Source: G965276765 sp965276765
GTDB lineage: Bacteria > Actinomycetota > Acidimicrobiia > Acidimicrobiales > Palsa-688
DNA: 64,000 bases
NCBI GenBank assembly: GCA_965276765.1
Contig: OZ255627.1
Coordinates: forward strand, 3,782,001-3,846,000
Direction of reading: 5' to 3'
The notes under the pieces were generated by a model, which worked only from the letters and a program-made list of their open reading frames with translations, was not told the origin of the DNA and did no database searches. Shown in pieces: positions 9,140-16,737 of this stretch. The stretch's first letter is position 1; the number at the start of each line of letters is the position of its first letter. A program made the position numbers and the translations under genes.

Positions 9140-10882
9140 ATGCTGCGACCGTCCCTGCTGCGCTGCGCTTCGGTAACAGCGGCCGTCGCCCTGGCGGCGG
9201 CGGCGTGTGGCGGCACCCCACCGTCGCCCGACACCAGCCGCGGCACGGTGCCCCACCCGGTTGCGACCGCTCCGACCACCACGGTGCCGGCGGGTACGAC
9301 CAACCCGTACTCGAGCCAGGCCACCATCAGCCTTGGGCTCGGCGCCGCCCCAACCAACTGGAACATCCTCGCCCGCAGCGCCGCGCCCCCCGCCGCCGAC
9401 AGCGCCCTGGCGACGGTCGCCGACGCCGTCTGGCCGTCCGCATTCGTCGTCGGCCCGAGCTACGTGGCGACGCGAAACGACAACCTGCTCGTCTCCGCCG
9501 TCCAGACGTCGGCCAGTCCCCAGACCGTCGTCTATCAGATCAACGGCCGGGCGACATGGTCCGACGGGACCGAGATCACCGGCGCCGACTTCGTCTACAC
9601 GTGGCGGGCGCAGTCCGGGCAGAAGGGCTTCAGGGACAAGGGGGGCGGGGCATTCTCACCGGAGTCGACCGACGGGTACCGGTCGATCCGCAGCGTGGTC
9701 ACGAGCTCGGCCGATCCCGACCGCGTGGTGGTCACGTTCAAGCGCCCCGACGCCGACTGGCAGGCGCTGTTCAGCCCGATCATCCCCGCCCATGTGGCAA
9801 CGACGGTTGGCTTCGACCACGGGTTCACCGACCCGGTCACGGATCTGGTGTCGGGGGGGCCGTTCGAGGTGCAGTCCTATCAACCCGGCGCCAGCATGGT
9901 GCTGGTGCGCAACCCGATGTGGTGGGGGGCCACGGCCAACCTGGCGTCGGTGACGATAGCTTTCGGGCCCTCGGTCGGCGAGGCGGCGGCCAGCCTCATG
10001 CGGGGCGAGCTCGACGCCGCCGTCACCGGACTCGACAAGGCAGCGATCGCTCTCCTGCAGGCCACGCCGGGCATCCACGTCGCGGTCAACCAGAGCGCCA
10101 CCTACGACGACCTCGTGATCAACCAGTGCCACGGCCTCCTGGCCCACGGACGGTTACGCCAGGCCATCCTCCTTGCCGTCGACCGATCGGCCCTGTCCCG
10201 AAGCGCCGCAACCCTCGGCGACCCGGGCGCCACCATCGTCGCCAACCGGGCGTTCCTGCCCGGCCAGTACGGCTATACCGACGACACGACCAGCCTCGGG
10301 TCGACAGCGGGAGGAGCCGTGGCCTCGGCGCGCCGGGTCCTCACCGGGGCTGGCTTTCATTTCCGCGGCGCCCGGCTCTACTACCGCGGACGACCGGTCC
10401 GCCTTACCCTCGGCGTCGCGACCGACACTCCCTTTGCCAAAGCGGAAAGGGCGGCCGTCGTCTCGGCCGGCGCGGCGCTCGGGGTCTCGTTGACGACGCT
10501 CCCTTCCACCCCGGCCGCAACGGATGCACGCGTGGCGGCCGGACGCTACGACCTCGCCATCGTCGCCGCCCGGGTGGCGCCATTCCCCTCGTTGCTTGCC
10601 TCGACCTATGGCACCGCAGGCGCCGACAACGTCACCGGCTACTCCACGCGCGCCATGAACTCCCTTCTCAAACGGGTCCAGGAAACCGCGCCCGGCGCAT
10701 ACCGTCGAGCGGCGACGACCGCTGTCGACCGGCTGGCGTGGAGCGACGCCGTCGACCTCCCGCTCATCGCCAGGCCGAGCGTCCTCGCCTACCAGAGCCG
10801 CTACGTCAACCTGGTGCCCGACCGCGGGCCGGCCGGCGTCGGCTGGGACATCGCCTCGTGGGGGATCCCGGCTCGGACATAG
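9140..10882 (+). CDS. ABC transporter solute-binding lipoprotein, peptide/nickel family (SBP_bac_5)
   Basis: 580 aa. Lipoprotein signal with a lipobox ending in Cys23 (LAAAAC), a Pro/Thr-rich linker, then the SBP_bac_5 core: 'YQINGRATWSDGTEITGADF' is the classic family motif near residue 140, and 'LRQAILLAVDR' the hinge-region motif. It captures peptides or similar ligands outside the membrane for a Dpp/Opp importer, plausibly the one at the start of the window, from which it is separated by several unrelated genes. menB follows after 11 bp on the same strand. Confidence 0.9.
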   Translation: MLRPSLLRCASVTAAVALAAAACGGTPPSPDTSRGTVPHPVATAPTTTVPAGTTNPYSSQATISLGLGAAPTNWNILARSAAPPAADSALATVADAVWPSAFVVGPSYVATRNDNLLVSAVQTSASPQTVVYQINGRATWSDGTEITGADFVYTWRAQSGQKGFRDKGGGAFSPESTDGYRSIRSVVTSSADPDRVVVTFKRPDADWQALFSPIIPAHVATTVGFDHGFTDPVTDLVSGGPFEVQSYQPGASMVLVRNPMWWGATANLASVTIAFGPSVGEAAASLMRGELDAAVTGLDKAAIALLQATPGIHVAVNQSATYDDLVINQCHGLLAHGRLRQAILLAVDRSALSRSAATLGDPGATIVANRAFLPGQYGYTDDTTSLGSTAGGAVASARRVLTGAGFHFRGARLYYRGRPVRLTLGVATDTPFAKAERAAVVSAGAALGVSLTTLPSTPAATDARVAAGRYDLAIVAARVAPFPSLLASTYGTAGADNVTGYSTRAMNSLLKRVQETAPGAYRRAATTAVDRLAWSDAVDLPLIARPSVLAYQSRYVNLVPDRGPAGVGWDIASWGIPART

Positions 10883-10893
10883 GCTCGCCGGCC

Positions 10894-11802
10894 ATGGCAT
10901 CGCACCCCTCAGCCCTCTTCGACCCCGGGCGGTGGCGGCCCGTCGACGGCTTTTCATTCAGCGACATCACCTACCACCGGGCCGTCGAGAGCGGCACGGT
11001 CCGGGTGGCGTTCGACCGACCCGAGGTTCGCAACGCCTTCCGGCCACATACCGTCGACGAGCTGTACACCGCCCTCGACCACGCCCGCCAGACCCCCGAC
11101 GTCGGCTGCGTGCTGCTCACAGGAAACGGACCGTCACCCAAGGACGGCGGCTGGGCATTCTGCTCGGGCGGCGATCAGCGCATCAGAGGCCGGGACGGCT
11201 ACAAATATTCTTCGGGGGAAAGCGCAGCCGGGGTGGACCCGGCAAGGACCGGGCGCTTACACATCCTCGAGGTCCAACGCCTCATCCGCTTCATGCCGAA
11301 GGTGGTCATCGCCGTTGTCCCGGGGTGGGCGGCCGGCGGAGGCCACAGCCTGCACGTCGTGTGCGACCTGACCATCGCCAGCGCCGAGCACGCCCGGTTC
11401 AAGCAGACCGACACCGACGTGGCCAGCTTCGACGGCGGGTTCGGGTCCGCTTACCTGGCCCGTCACGTCGGCCAGAAGCGGGCGAGGGAGATCTTCTTTC
11501 TCGGAGCCACCTACACCGCCGAGGAAGCCGAGCGGATGGGGGCCGTCAACGCCGTCGTGGCCCACGCCGAGCTCGAAACCTTCGCCATCGACTGGGCCGA
11601 GCGCATCAACGCCAAGAGCCCCACGGCCCAACGGATGGTCAAGTTTGCCCTCAACCTGGTGGACGACGGCCTGGTCGGCCAGCAGCTCTTCGCCGGCGAG
11701 GCCACCCGGCTGGCGTATGGGACCGACGAGGCGGCCGAGGGGCGTGATGCGTTCCTCGACAAGCGGGCACCCGACTGGGCCCCGTACCCCTGGCAGTACT
11801 GA
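10894..11802 (+). CDS. menB: 1,4-dihydroxy-2-naphthoyl-CoA synthase
   Basis: 302-aa crotonase-fold enzyme that cyclises o-succinylbenzoyl-CoA in menaquinone synthesis. MenB-specific segments are present: 'GNGPSPKDGGWAFCSGGDQR', 'RDGYKYSSGE', the oxyanion-hole region 'VPGWAAGGGHSLHVVCDLT' and the C-terminal 'DKRAPDWAPYPWQY'. Length is typical. The ATG at 10894 gives a normal N-terminus; the frame is open far upstream only because it runs antiparallel to GC-rich genes. No other men gene is adjacent, but an OSBS/N-acylamino-acid racemase homologue lies at 34.2 kb. Confidence 0.95.
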   Translation: MASHPSALFDPGRWRPVDGFSFSDITYHRAVESGTVRVAFDRPEVRNAFRPHTVDELYTALDHARQTPDVGCVLLTGNGPSPKDGGWAFCSGGDQRIRGRDGYKYSSGESAAGVDPARTGRLHILEVQRLIRFMPKVVIAVVPGWAAGGGHSLHVVCDLTIASAEHARFKQTDTDVASFDGGFGSAYLARHVGQKRAREIFFLGATYTAEEAERMGAVNAVVAHAELETFAIDWAERINAKSPTAQRMVKFALNLVDDGLVGQQLFAGEATRLAYGTDEAAEGRDAFLDKRAPDWAPYPWQY

Positions 11803-11834
11803 GGGGGTGGCCGGCGGCGGGCCGGGCCGTTAAT

Positions 11835-11911
11835 CTTGTCGCGATCCCTGTAAACGTTGGGCCGAACCGGTCGCGATACGTGTACACCGTCCGGTGCAAG
11901 ATCGCGACAGG
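11835..11911. repeat. Cluster of GTCGCGAT motifs between convergent genes
   Basis: Two direct copies of the pattern GTCGCGATNNNNGTANAC (11838-11855 and 11870-11887, 32 bp apart) and one inverted copy (GATCGCGACAGG at 11900-11911). The outer copies form an 11/12-bp inverted repeat with a large loop. The site lies in the 128-bp gap between the converging ends of menB and the GNAT gene, so a bidirectional terminator or a protein-binding cluster are both possible. Confidence 0.45.
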
Positions 11912-11930
11912 TTCGCCGGTGCACCCGCCC

Positions 11931-12425
11931 TCACGCCAGCCGCAGCTGCCAGACGATCAGGCCCTCGTTGTCGACCCCGGTCTCCACGAACCCGTTGTGG
12001 CGCAGCACGGCCTGGCTTGGCGGGTTGTCCCGGCGGGTCCTGGCCGTGACGAGTCGGACCCCGCCGGCTCGCAGCTCGGCCAGCAGCATGGCGACGGCTT
12101 CGGTCGTGATGCCCTGGTTGCGCCACTCGGGGGCGATCCCGTAGCCGATCTCCACCGTGAGGTGCTCGTCGGGAGGCTGATGGCACCCGATCCCACCGAT
12201 GGCGAGCCCGGTGGACGTATCCACGATCTGCTTGGGCAGGTAGAGGGGATCGGAGTCGGCCTCTGACCGGTGGCTCGAGAGCCAACGGGCGATGTCGCGA
12301 TCGCCTTCGGTCGGATAGCCGGCGGACCAGTCCGGCCGGCGGCGGCCGGCCAGGATGGCATCGGCGGCCGGCAGCGTCAGGTCTCGGAGGACGACCCGTC
12401 TCCGCTCCGTGGGCTGCACGTTCAC
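11931..12425 (-). CDS. GNAT family N-acetyltransferase (RimJ/RimL-like)
   Basis: About 164 aa. GNAT fold with the acetyl-CoA-binding motif A region 'GYGIAPEWRNQGITTEAVAM' (Arg/Gln-x-x-Gly-x-x type loop) and motif B 'NPPSQAVLRHNGFVETG', typical of RimJ-type ribosomal-protein or small-molecule acetyltransferases. Start is GTG at 12425 (or 12419). Longer readings would run antisense through the tRNA-Leu gene and are rejected. Confidence 0.85.
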   Translation of the reverse strand: MNVQPTERRRVVLRDLTLPAADAILAGRRRPDWSAGYPTEGDRDIARWLSSHRSEADSDPLYLPKQIVDTSTGLAIGGIGCHQPPDEHLTVEIGYGIAPEWRNQGITTEAVAMLLAELRAGGVRLVTARTRRDNPPSQAVLRHNGFVETGVDNEGLIVWQLRLA

Positions 12426-12507
12426 GCCAGCACGGTACCGCCGCCCACCCTCGGGCTCCGATCGGTCGTCTATGCTGTCTTCCTGCCCGGGAGACCCGGG
12501 CCCACTC

Positions 12508-12592
12508 GTCGAAGTGGCGGAATAGGCAGACGCGCCAGCTTGAGGGGCTGGTGCCCTAATAGGGCGTGGGGGTTCAAGTCCCCCCTTCGACA
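12508..12592 (+). tRNA. tRNA-Leu (anticodon GAG)
   Basis: 85-nt class II tRNA. Acceptor arms GTCGAAG (12508-12514) and CTTCGAC (12585-12591) pair fully, with discriminator A at 12592 and encoded CCA at 12593-12595. Anticodon stem CCAGC/GCTGG encloses loop TTGAGGG, giving anticodon GAG. A long variable arm (GCCCTAATAGGGC) and a GGGGG-TTCAAGT-CCCCC T-arm follow. Its 3' 53 bases plus CCA are the attachment core of the island. Confidence 0.97.
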
Positions 12593-12595
12593 CCA
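12540..12595 (+). repeat. attL core (56-bp direct repeat)
   Basis: From the anticodon loop (TTGAGG) to the CCA end of tRNA-Leu. Identical base for base to 26637-26692. The flanking bases differ on both sides, which fixes the repeat limits at 56 bp. Confidence 0.95.
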
Positions 12596-12655
12596 CGGCT
12601 GAACAGGTACAACGCTGGTCAAGTGCCCAGCGGGCAGAGGCCCGAGAACGGGCGA

Positions 12656-12673
12656 TGTCAACCGATTGTCAAC
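12656..12673 (+). repeat. Putative arm-type integrase sites, left end (TGTCAAC x2)
   Basis: Two direct copies of TGTCAAC at 12656-12662 and 12667-12673, 11 bp apart (one helical turn), about 60 bp inside attL. A matching pair sits about 120 bp inside attR. The geometry resembles the arm-type binding sites of tyrosine integrases (inference). Confidence 0.55.
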
Positions 12674-12707
12674 GGGGGTTCCTGGGGTGCTAACTGCGGG
12701 GGCGCCG

Positions 12708-13271
12708 ATGCTCTTCATCCCTGCTGGCAACTGGGCCGAGTGGGCGGGCGCCGCGGCCGCTGGGCTTTCGCTTCTCATCCTCAGTGTCGGGCGCCGCCGA
12801 GACCTCCAACGTTCCGCCACCTTGGAACGGAGCGCCCAGGCGCGCCTCATTGGTGGCTGGATAGATTTTGAGGGGACGCGGGATGGACCGGACGGCGTCG
12901 AGACGCGCGTGCAGCTGACCGTTCAGAACGCCAGTCCACTGGCGGTGAGAAAAGCCAGCGGCTATGTGATGCAGGTCGCCGATCAGCAGATTCGGTCGAT
13001 CCCGGAGATCCCGGTACTTCGCCCTGGACCTTACGAGAGCAGCATCTGGATTCCGAACTGCCCGAGCCAGCTCATTCTCATCCTTGTTTTCGATGACGAT
13101 GCGGGGGAGCGCTGGCGCAAGTACTCCCCGCGGACAAAGAAGCCTCGAGGAGGGCTTACTACGGGCTTCCGACGCCCCGTTGGTTCGACCCCTATGGATC
13201 TAGTTAAGCCGGGGCAGACGGACCTTCACGGGGTGATCAACGGGGCGACCCCGACACCAGGAGTCCCGTGA
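12708..13271 (+). CDS. Hypothetical membrane-anchored protein at attL edge
   Basis: 187 aa from the ATG at 12708 (GTG 12687 and TTG 12666 are in-frame alternatives; the last would overlap the TGTCAAC repeats). A single N-terminal membrane segment (WAGAAAAGLSLLILSVG) is followed by a basic stretch and a beta-rich domain ('VETRVQLTVQNASPLAVRKA', 'LILILVFDDDAGERWRKY') that probably lies on the cytoplasmic side. No known family. It converges on and overlaps the integrase gene by 35 bp. A protein of the same architecture occupies the same position in the neighbouring element remnant at 26741. Confidence 0.7.
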   Translation: MLFIPAGNWAEWAGAAAAGLSLLILSVGRRRDLQRSATLERSAQARLIGGWIDFEGTRDGPDGVETRVQLTVQNASPLAVRKASGYVMQVADQQIRSIPEIPVLRPGPYESSIWIPNCPSQLILILVFDDDAGERWRKYSPRTKKPRGGLTTGFRRPVGSTPMDLVKPGQTDLHGVINGATPTPGVP

Positions 13272-14394
13272 GCCGCTCGGCTGCTGCGGCGCCTTGGCCG
13301 GGCATGAGGTGCTGGTAGACGACCTGGGTGATGACCGGGCTCGAGTGGCCCAAGATCTCGGCGACGACCTTGGCGTTCTCGCCGGCTGCCAACATCAGCG
13401 AAGCCGCCGTGTGGCGCGTGTCATGGAAGCGGATCCGGCGGAGGCCCGCAGCGTCCGCCAGCCGGAGGAACACTCGGCTCAGCGTCTCCGGCCGGTACGG
13501 GTGGCCGATCTCGTTGACGAACACGTACCCGCTGTCCTCCCACGCCGTACCAGCAGCGAGGCGCTCTTGGGCCTGCCGGGCCCGATGGGATCGCAGCTCG
13601 GCCACTAGGTGAGCGTCAAGAGGCACGGCGCGCCGGCCCGCTGACGTCTTCGGCGTCGACGCGGTCGGCTTCGACGCCACCACGACTCGCGTCTCGACGA
13701 CCCGCAGGACGCCGGCCTCGAGGTCGATGTTGGACCACTTGAGCCCGGAGAGCTCGCCGCGGCGCAAACCCCGGGTGAGCAGCAGCCACCATCCGGCACG
13801 CATCCGGTCCTCGGAGATGGCGGCGAGAAACTGGCTGGCTTCTCCGGCCGTCCAAGCTCCCGTCGCTGCCGACGACGGCTGGACACGCGGCCGGCGGTAG
13901 GCGGCGAGGGGATCTCGGGCGATCAGACCGGTCTCCGCAGCCCACCGGGTCGCAGCCTTCATGCATTGCACGGCGAGCTGGACTGAGCGAGGCGATAGGG
14001 CGCCCCGGCCGAGCCGGCTGCCGGTGGGGGAGCGCAACTGCTCGACCATCTCCTGCGCTCGGGCCGGTGCCATCTGATCAAGGCGGAGGCCGCCGATGTG
14101 CGGGGTGATCCACGCGTCGATCACCCCGCGATACATCGAAGCCGTGTTCGGCCGCAGCCCCTCGGACACCTTCGCCGCGTGCCAGTCATCGAGCAGCTTG
14201 GCCATCGTCATCCGGGCGTCCGGTCGCCAGGTGCCGTTGTCGACCTCGTTCAGAAAGCCGTTGAGGTACTTCTGCGCTGCGCCCTTCGTCTTGAAGCCGC
14301 CCCTCGAGTGCTGCCGGCGCCGGCCGCTGGCCGGATCGATCGTGGACCACAGCGCCGTGTGCGTTGCGCCCCTGGTGCGGATGGAACCCTTCAT
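13237..14394 (-). CDS. int: Tyrosine site-specific recombinase (integrase)
   Basis: 385 aa. An N-terminal arm-binding region with 'GSIRTRGATHTALW' (AP2-like), a SAM-like core-binding domain (about 60-160), and a catalytic domain with Arg211/212 (GLRRGEL), His324-x-x-Arg327 (HDTRHT), His350 (LGHSS) and Tyr360 (VYQHL), so all catalytic residues are present. It would catalyse recombination between the tRNA-Leu core and the circular element. The ATG at 14394 has GAGGAG nine bases before it and overlaps the stop of the gene upstream (ATGA). Longer readings merely mirror the neighbouring gene. Confidence 0.97.
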   Translation of the reverse strand: MKGSIRTRGATHTALWSTIDPASGRRRQHSRGGFKTKGAAQKYLNGFLNEVDNGTWRPDARMTMAKLLDDWHAAKVSEGLRPNTASMYRGVIDAWITPHIGGLRLDQMAPARAQEMVEQLRSPTGSRLGRGALSPRSVQLAVQCMKAATRWAAETGLIARDPLAAYRRPRVQPSSAATGAWTAGEASQFLAAISEDRMRAGWWLLLTRGLRRGELSGLKWSNIDLEAGVLRVVETRVVVASKPTASTPKTSAGRRAVPLDAHLVAELRSHRARQAQERLAAGTAWEDSGYVFVNEIGHPYRPETLSRVFLRLADAAGLRRIRFHDTRHTAASLMLAAGENAKVVAEILGHSSPVITQVVYQHLMPGQGAAAAERLTGLLVSGSPR

Positions 14395-15065
14395 CGTCGT
14401 GCGCTCCTCTTTCGTTTGGGTTGTGGCTGCTCTCCTGCTCGACCGGGTCGGGCTGCGCGGAGCAGACCTTCCTTGCGGGCTCGGGTCACCAGGCGGGCAG
14501 CGTGGCCCCGGTGGTAGTGCAGTTGGCGGGCCACTTGGGCGGTGGGGGAGTTCCGGACCCTGGGGTCGGGGCTGGCCAGAGCCTCTCGGTAGATGCGGGC
14601 CACGGCTGGGAGGAGATCCTCGGTCGGGGCGCCGCGCTGAGAGGCGGCGAAGTGGTCCCACTGGTCGTCGGACGGCGGACCCTGCGATACCTCGGCCGTG
14701 CCGGCTGGCGTAGGGACGAGGGCAGGGCTGTCGGCGGTCAGCAGACCAAAGGCCGTGCGGGCCGCCTTGCGGACCAGGTCCACGTAGCTCTCGACCGGAA
14801 CGGCTCGAAGTGCAGCTCCAGTGATGGGAGGACCCCCGCCGCGCTCCGCAACAACGATCGAGCTGGCCACTAGGCGCCCGGACCGGGCCTCGATCGTGAG
14901 AGACACCAGAGCGTTCAGCCCGGGGTCGTCCAGGTCGGTCGTGAAGGCGTTGGACAGACTCAGGCCGCCGTCCAAGCGCCCCCCGCCGTCCTCGGGCGTG
15001 CCCGAGCCGATCTCGAACGGTCGTATGCGGACCTTGACGGCTGACAGATCCCGGGATGCGCGCAC
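14391..15065 (-). CDS. Hypothetical protein co-transcribed with the integrase
   Basis: About 224 aa, no confident family. The N-terminal half is beta-rich ('VKVRIRPFEIGSG', 'GLNALVSLTIEARSGRLVAS'). The C-terminal part is helical and basic ('VARQLHYHRGHAARLVTRAR', 'KEGLLRAARPGRAG'), resembling a helix-turn-helix or DNA-binding tail. ATGA overlap with int suggests a joint role in integration/excision control. GTG at 15065 is preferred because TACAGT lies 6 nt upstream, giving a leaderless start. Confidence 0.72.
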   Translation of the reverse strand: MRASRDLSAVKVRIRPFEIGSGTPEDGGGRLDGGLSLSNAFTTDLDDPGLNALVSLTIEARSGRLVASSIVVAERGGGPPITGAALRAVPVESYVDLVRKAARTAFGLLTADSPALVPTPAGTAEVSQGPPSDDQWDHFAASQRGAPTEDLLPAVARIYREALASPDPRVRNSPTAQVARQLHYHRGHAARLVTRARKEGLLRAARPGRAGEQPQPKRKRSARR

Positions 15066-15186
15066 ACCCCCACTGTAGCGGCTATGTGGCGCATTCGTCA
15101 ATGGTGACGTATCGCTGACGCTAAGTAGAAGCAGGTTCGGGGCCTAGAGTGCGTCAGCTCGTGACGTCAAACTGTAGCATCGGTCC
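15066..15186. promoter_or_regulatory. Divergent control region between integrase operon and early operon
   Basis: Both outward genes have a TANNNT box 6-7 nt from the start: TACAGT for the minus-strand GTG at 15065 and TAGCAT (15174-15179) for the plus-strand ATG at 15187. Between them GCTGACGC (15114-15121) and its exact inverse GCGTCAGC (15151-15158) are flanked by GTGACGT motifs (15105-15111 and 15161-15167). This looks like a symmetric operator pair for the adjacent XRE repressor. Confidence 0.65.
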
Positions 15187-15465
15187 ATGCCCAACAACGA
15201 AGTGGTGGAGGTGATCGAGGCGGCGGCCGCCGCCAGGGGCCACGTCGTGGAGGTGGCGGCCGCTCGGGCCGCGCTGCGGACCGGCCGGGTCGCCGCCGTT
15301 CGCGTGAAGGCCGGGCTCTCCCAAGCCGAGATGGCAAAGGGGATGGGAGTGGCCAGGACGACGCTGCAGGCATGGGAGGCCGGTCGCCGGTCGCCTCGCG
15401 GACCGGCCGCCCAGCGGCTCGCATCCCTCATCGACATCTTGGAGCGGATCGGTAGTGCGTCGTGA
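15187..15465 (+). CDS. XRE-family HTH transcriptional regulator
   Basis: 92 aa. The C-terminal half is a lambda-repressor-like helix-turn-helix ('RVKAGLSQAEMAKGMGVART', then 'TLQAWEAGRRSPRGPAAQRL'). The N-terminal 40 residues are Ala-rich helical. First gene of the rightward operon, transcribed divergently from int, the position of a phage-type repressor or early switch protein. It appears to be read from a leaderless ATG. Stop overlaps the next GTG (GTGA). Confidence 0.88.
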   Translation: MPNNEVVEVIEAAAAARGHVVEVAAARAALRTGRVAAVRVKAGLSQAEMAKGMGVARTTLQAWEAGRRSPRGPAAQRLASLIDILERIGSAS

Positions 15466-15734
15466 GCGCCGTCTACACGGCCGAGCAGCTCGGCGAACTC
15501 TGGGACTGCTCGACATGGGCCATCTACCAGGCCGCGCGCCGCGGCGACTGCCCCGTCGCCCCGATTCGCGTCGGCCGGCGCCTGGTCTGGCCGCGAGCCC
15601 AAGTCGACGCGCTACTCGGCCTCACGACCGAAAACAGCGGGACCCCGGTCGTCACAACCGGAGCCCCGTCTTCTGCTTCATCGACCGACCTCCCGCCCGT
15701 CGCAAGAGAAGGAAGCCATGCACAACTTACCTGA
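15462..15734 (+). CDS. Excisionase/AlpA-type small HTH protein
   Basis: 90 aa. Residues 4-53 form a MerR-like helix-turn-helix of the excisionase class ('YTAEQLGELWDCSTWAIYQA', 'APIRVGRRLVWPRAQVDALL'). The rest is a Ser/Thr/Pro-rich tail. The typical partner of tyrosine integrases: bends DNA for excision or activates element genes. The GTG start overlaps the upstream stop. Confidence 0.8.
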   Translation: MSAVYTAEQLGELWDCSTWAIYQAARRGDCPVAPIRVGRRLVWPRAQVDALLGLTTENSGTPVVTTGAPSSASSTDLPPVAREGSHAQLT

Positions 15735-16086
15735 AACCATCGCCGACGACACGACCGCCCAAGCGGTCGCCGACCTGCTCGCCGCCGGCTGGGAAGACCT
15801 CGACGACGACCTCGGCGATCGGCCGATGTGGGCTTACCCCGCCGAGATCATCCCAGCCGGCTGCCGCGAAGCCCTATGGAAGATCAAGCCGATCGCGGAC
15901 GCGCTCGGCTGCGGTCAGCTCGACCCGATCGTCGGCTGGACAGCCCTGCGGTTGCTGATCGCAAAGCTCGAGGCCGGCTGGCAAGGCCCCGAGGTCCTGC
16001 CGCTCATGGCCGAAGCGGCCGGGCTGCTCGCCGAGCGCGCCCACGAGACCGCGCCCGGCGGCGAGGCGCGGGGGCTAGTCCGATGA
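15718..16086 (+). CDS. Hypothetical protein
   Basis: 122 aa, acidic, helical, no recognised domain ('AVADLLAAGWEDLDDDLGD', 'LWKIKPIADALGCGQLDPIV'). Starts inside the end of the upstream gene (17-bp overlap) after GAAGGAAGCC and ends in an ATGA overlap with the next gene, so it is a firm member of the early operon. Confidence 0.7.
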   Translation: MHNLPETIADDTTAQAVADLLAAGWEDLDDDLGDRPMWAYPAEIIPAGCREALWKIKPIADALGCGQLDPIVGWTALRLLIAKLEAGWQGPEVLPLMAEAAGLLAERAHETAPGGEARGLVR

Positions 16087-16298
16087 GAGAGGCCCGCCCC
16101 GAGCTTGAGGTCGTCGACATCGACGAGGCACTCCACGAGACATGGGTCAGGGCCCAGTCCCTCACAAACCTGATCGCCCACTGGGCCGTGACCAAAGACG
16201 CTCCGCTCGACGAGTTCGACGTCGTCCCCGCCGTCGTGGCCATGGTCGCCCGCTGGGCCGATCAAGCCGAGCGGCTGATCCGCGAGGCCACAGCGTGA
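16083..16298 (+). CDS. Hypothetical small protein
   Basis: 71 aa, predicted mostly helical ('DIDEALHETWVRAQSLTNLI', 'AVVAMVARWADQAERLIREA'). ATG in the ATGA overlap with the gene before; its TGA overlaps the GTG of the gene after. The overlaps on both sides are the main evidence that it is translated. No known family. Confidence 0.65.
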   Translation: MREARPELEVVDIDEALHETWVRAQSLTNLIAHWAVTKDAPLDEFDVVPAVVAMVARWADQAERLIREATA

Positions 16299-16570
16299 GA
16301 ATCGACTACTACACCGACGGCGCGCACGAAGTCCCCGCCGACGACCCCGGCGACGAGACGGTGACCTTCGAGGAGATCGTTCGGCTCGGTCGGGAAGCCA
16401 GCGGGCAGCTCGGCCGGCCGATCACCGACGGCGAGCTCCGGCAACTCCACGCCGAGCTTGAGCAACTCAGAATCGGAGCAGCCCTGGCGGAGCTGTGGAC
16501 CGCCGGCCGTGTGTCGTTCAGCCTGCGTGACGGTGAGCTCGTCGCCCGTCACCGACAGGTCCCTTCGTGA
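16295..16570 (+). CDS. Hypothetical small protein
   Basis: 91 aa from a GTG within a GTGA overlap. Acidic N-terminus, then a helical stretch ('FEEIVRLGREASGQLGRPIT', 'GELRQLHAELEQLRIGAALA') that could form a short coiled coil. Ends in another GTGA overlap. No family recognised. Confidence 0.65.
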   Translation: MRIDYYTDGAHEVPADDPGDETVTFEEIVRLGREASGQLGRPITDGELRQLHAELEQLRIGAALAELWTAGRVSFSLRDGELVARHRQVPS

Positions 16571-16737
16571 CCGGTCCTCCCGCCGGTTGGGATGCCGACG
16601 AAGCCGCGAGCCGCGTCTGGGCCCGCGCCACCAGGGTCGCCGAGTTGCACGCCTATATCGCCCAGTCCGGTTTGGACTGGGCGTTCGGGCGTGCCGACAT
16701 GGTCGTCCAGTACCTCACCCGACGAGAGACGTCATGA
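16567..16737 (+). CDS. Hypothetical 56-aa protein
   Basis: Short gene opening with GTG at 16567 (GTGA overlap with the preceding stop) and closing in ATGA at 16734-16737 with the prim-pol gene. Protein reads 'MTGPPAGWDADEAASRVWAR' at the N-terminus and is Ala/Arg-rich helical. The unbroken chain of 4-bp overlaps supports it. Confidence 0.6.
   Translation: MTGPPAGWDADEAASRVWARATRVAELHAYIAQSGLDWAFGRADMVVQYLTRRETS

Noticed and set aside
9140..10882. Assigning this solute-binding protein firmly to the importer at 1-5.9 kb
   Set aside because: Same family, but it is not in that operon and several unrelated genes on both strands intervene; pairing is only plausible.
8836..11802. A single open frame of 988 codons upstream of and including menB
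   Set aside because: Its first 680 codons lie antisense or out of frame to the solute-binding lipoprotein and have Arg/Pro-rich low-complexity sequence; only 10894-11802 has family motifs.
14391..14661. N-terminal extension of the integrase to 474 residues
   Set aside because: The added 89 residues are a shadow of the coupled upstream gene; ATG 14394 has a good SD and the usual integrase N-terminus.
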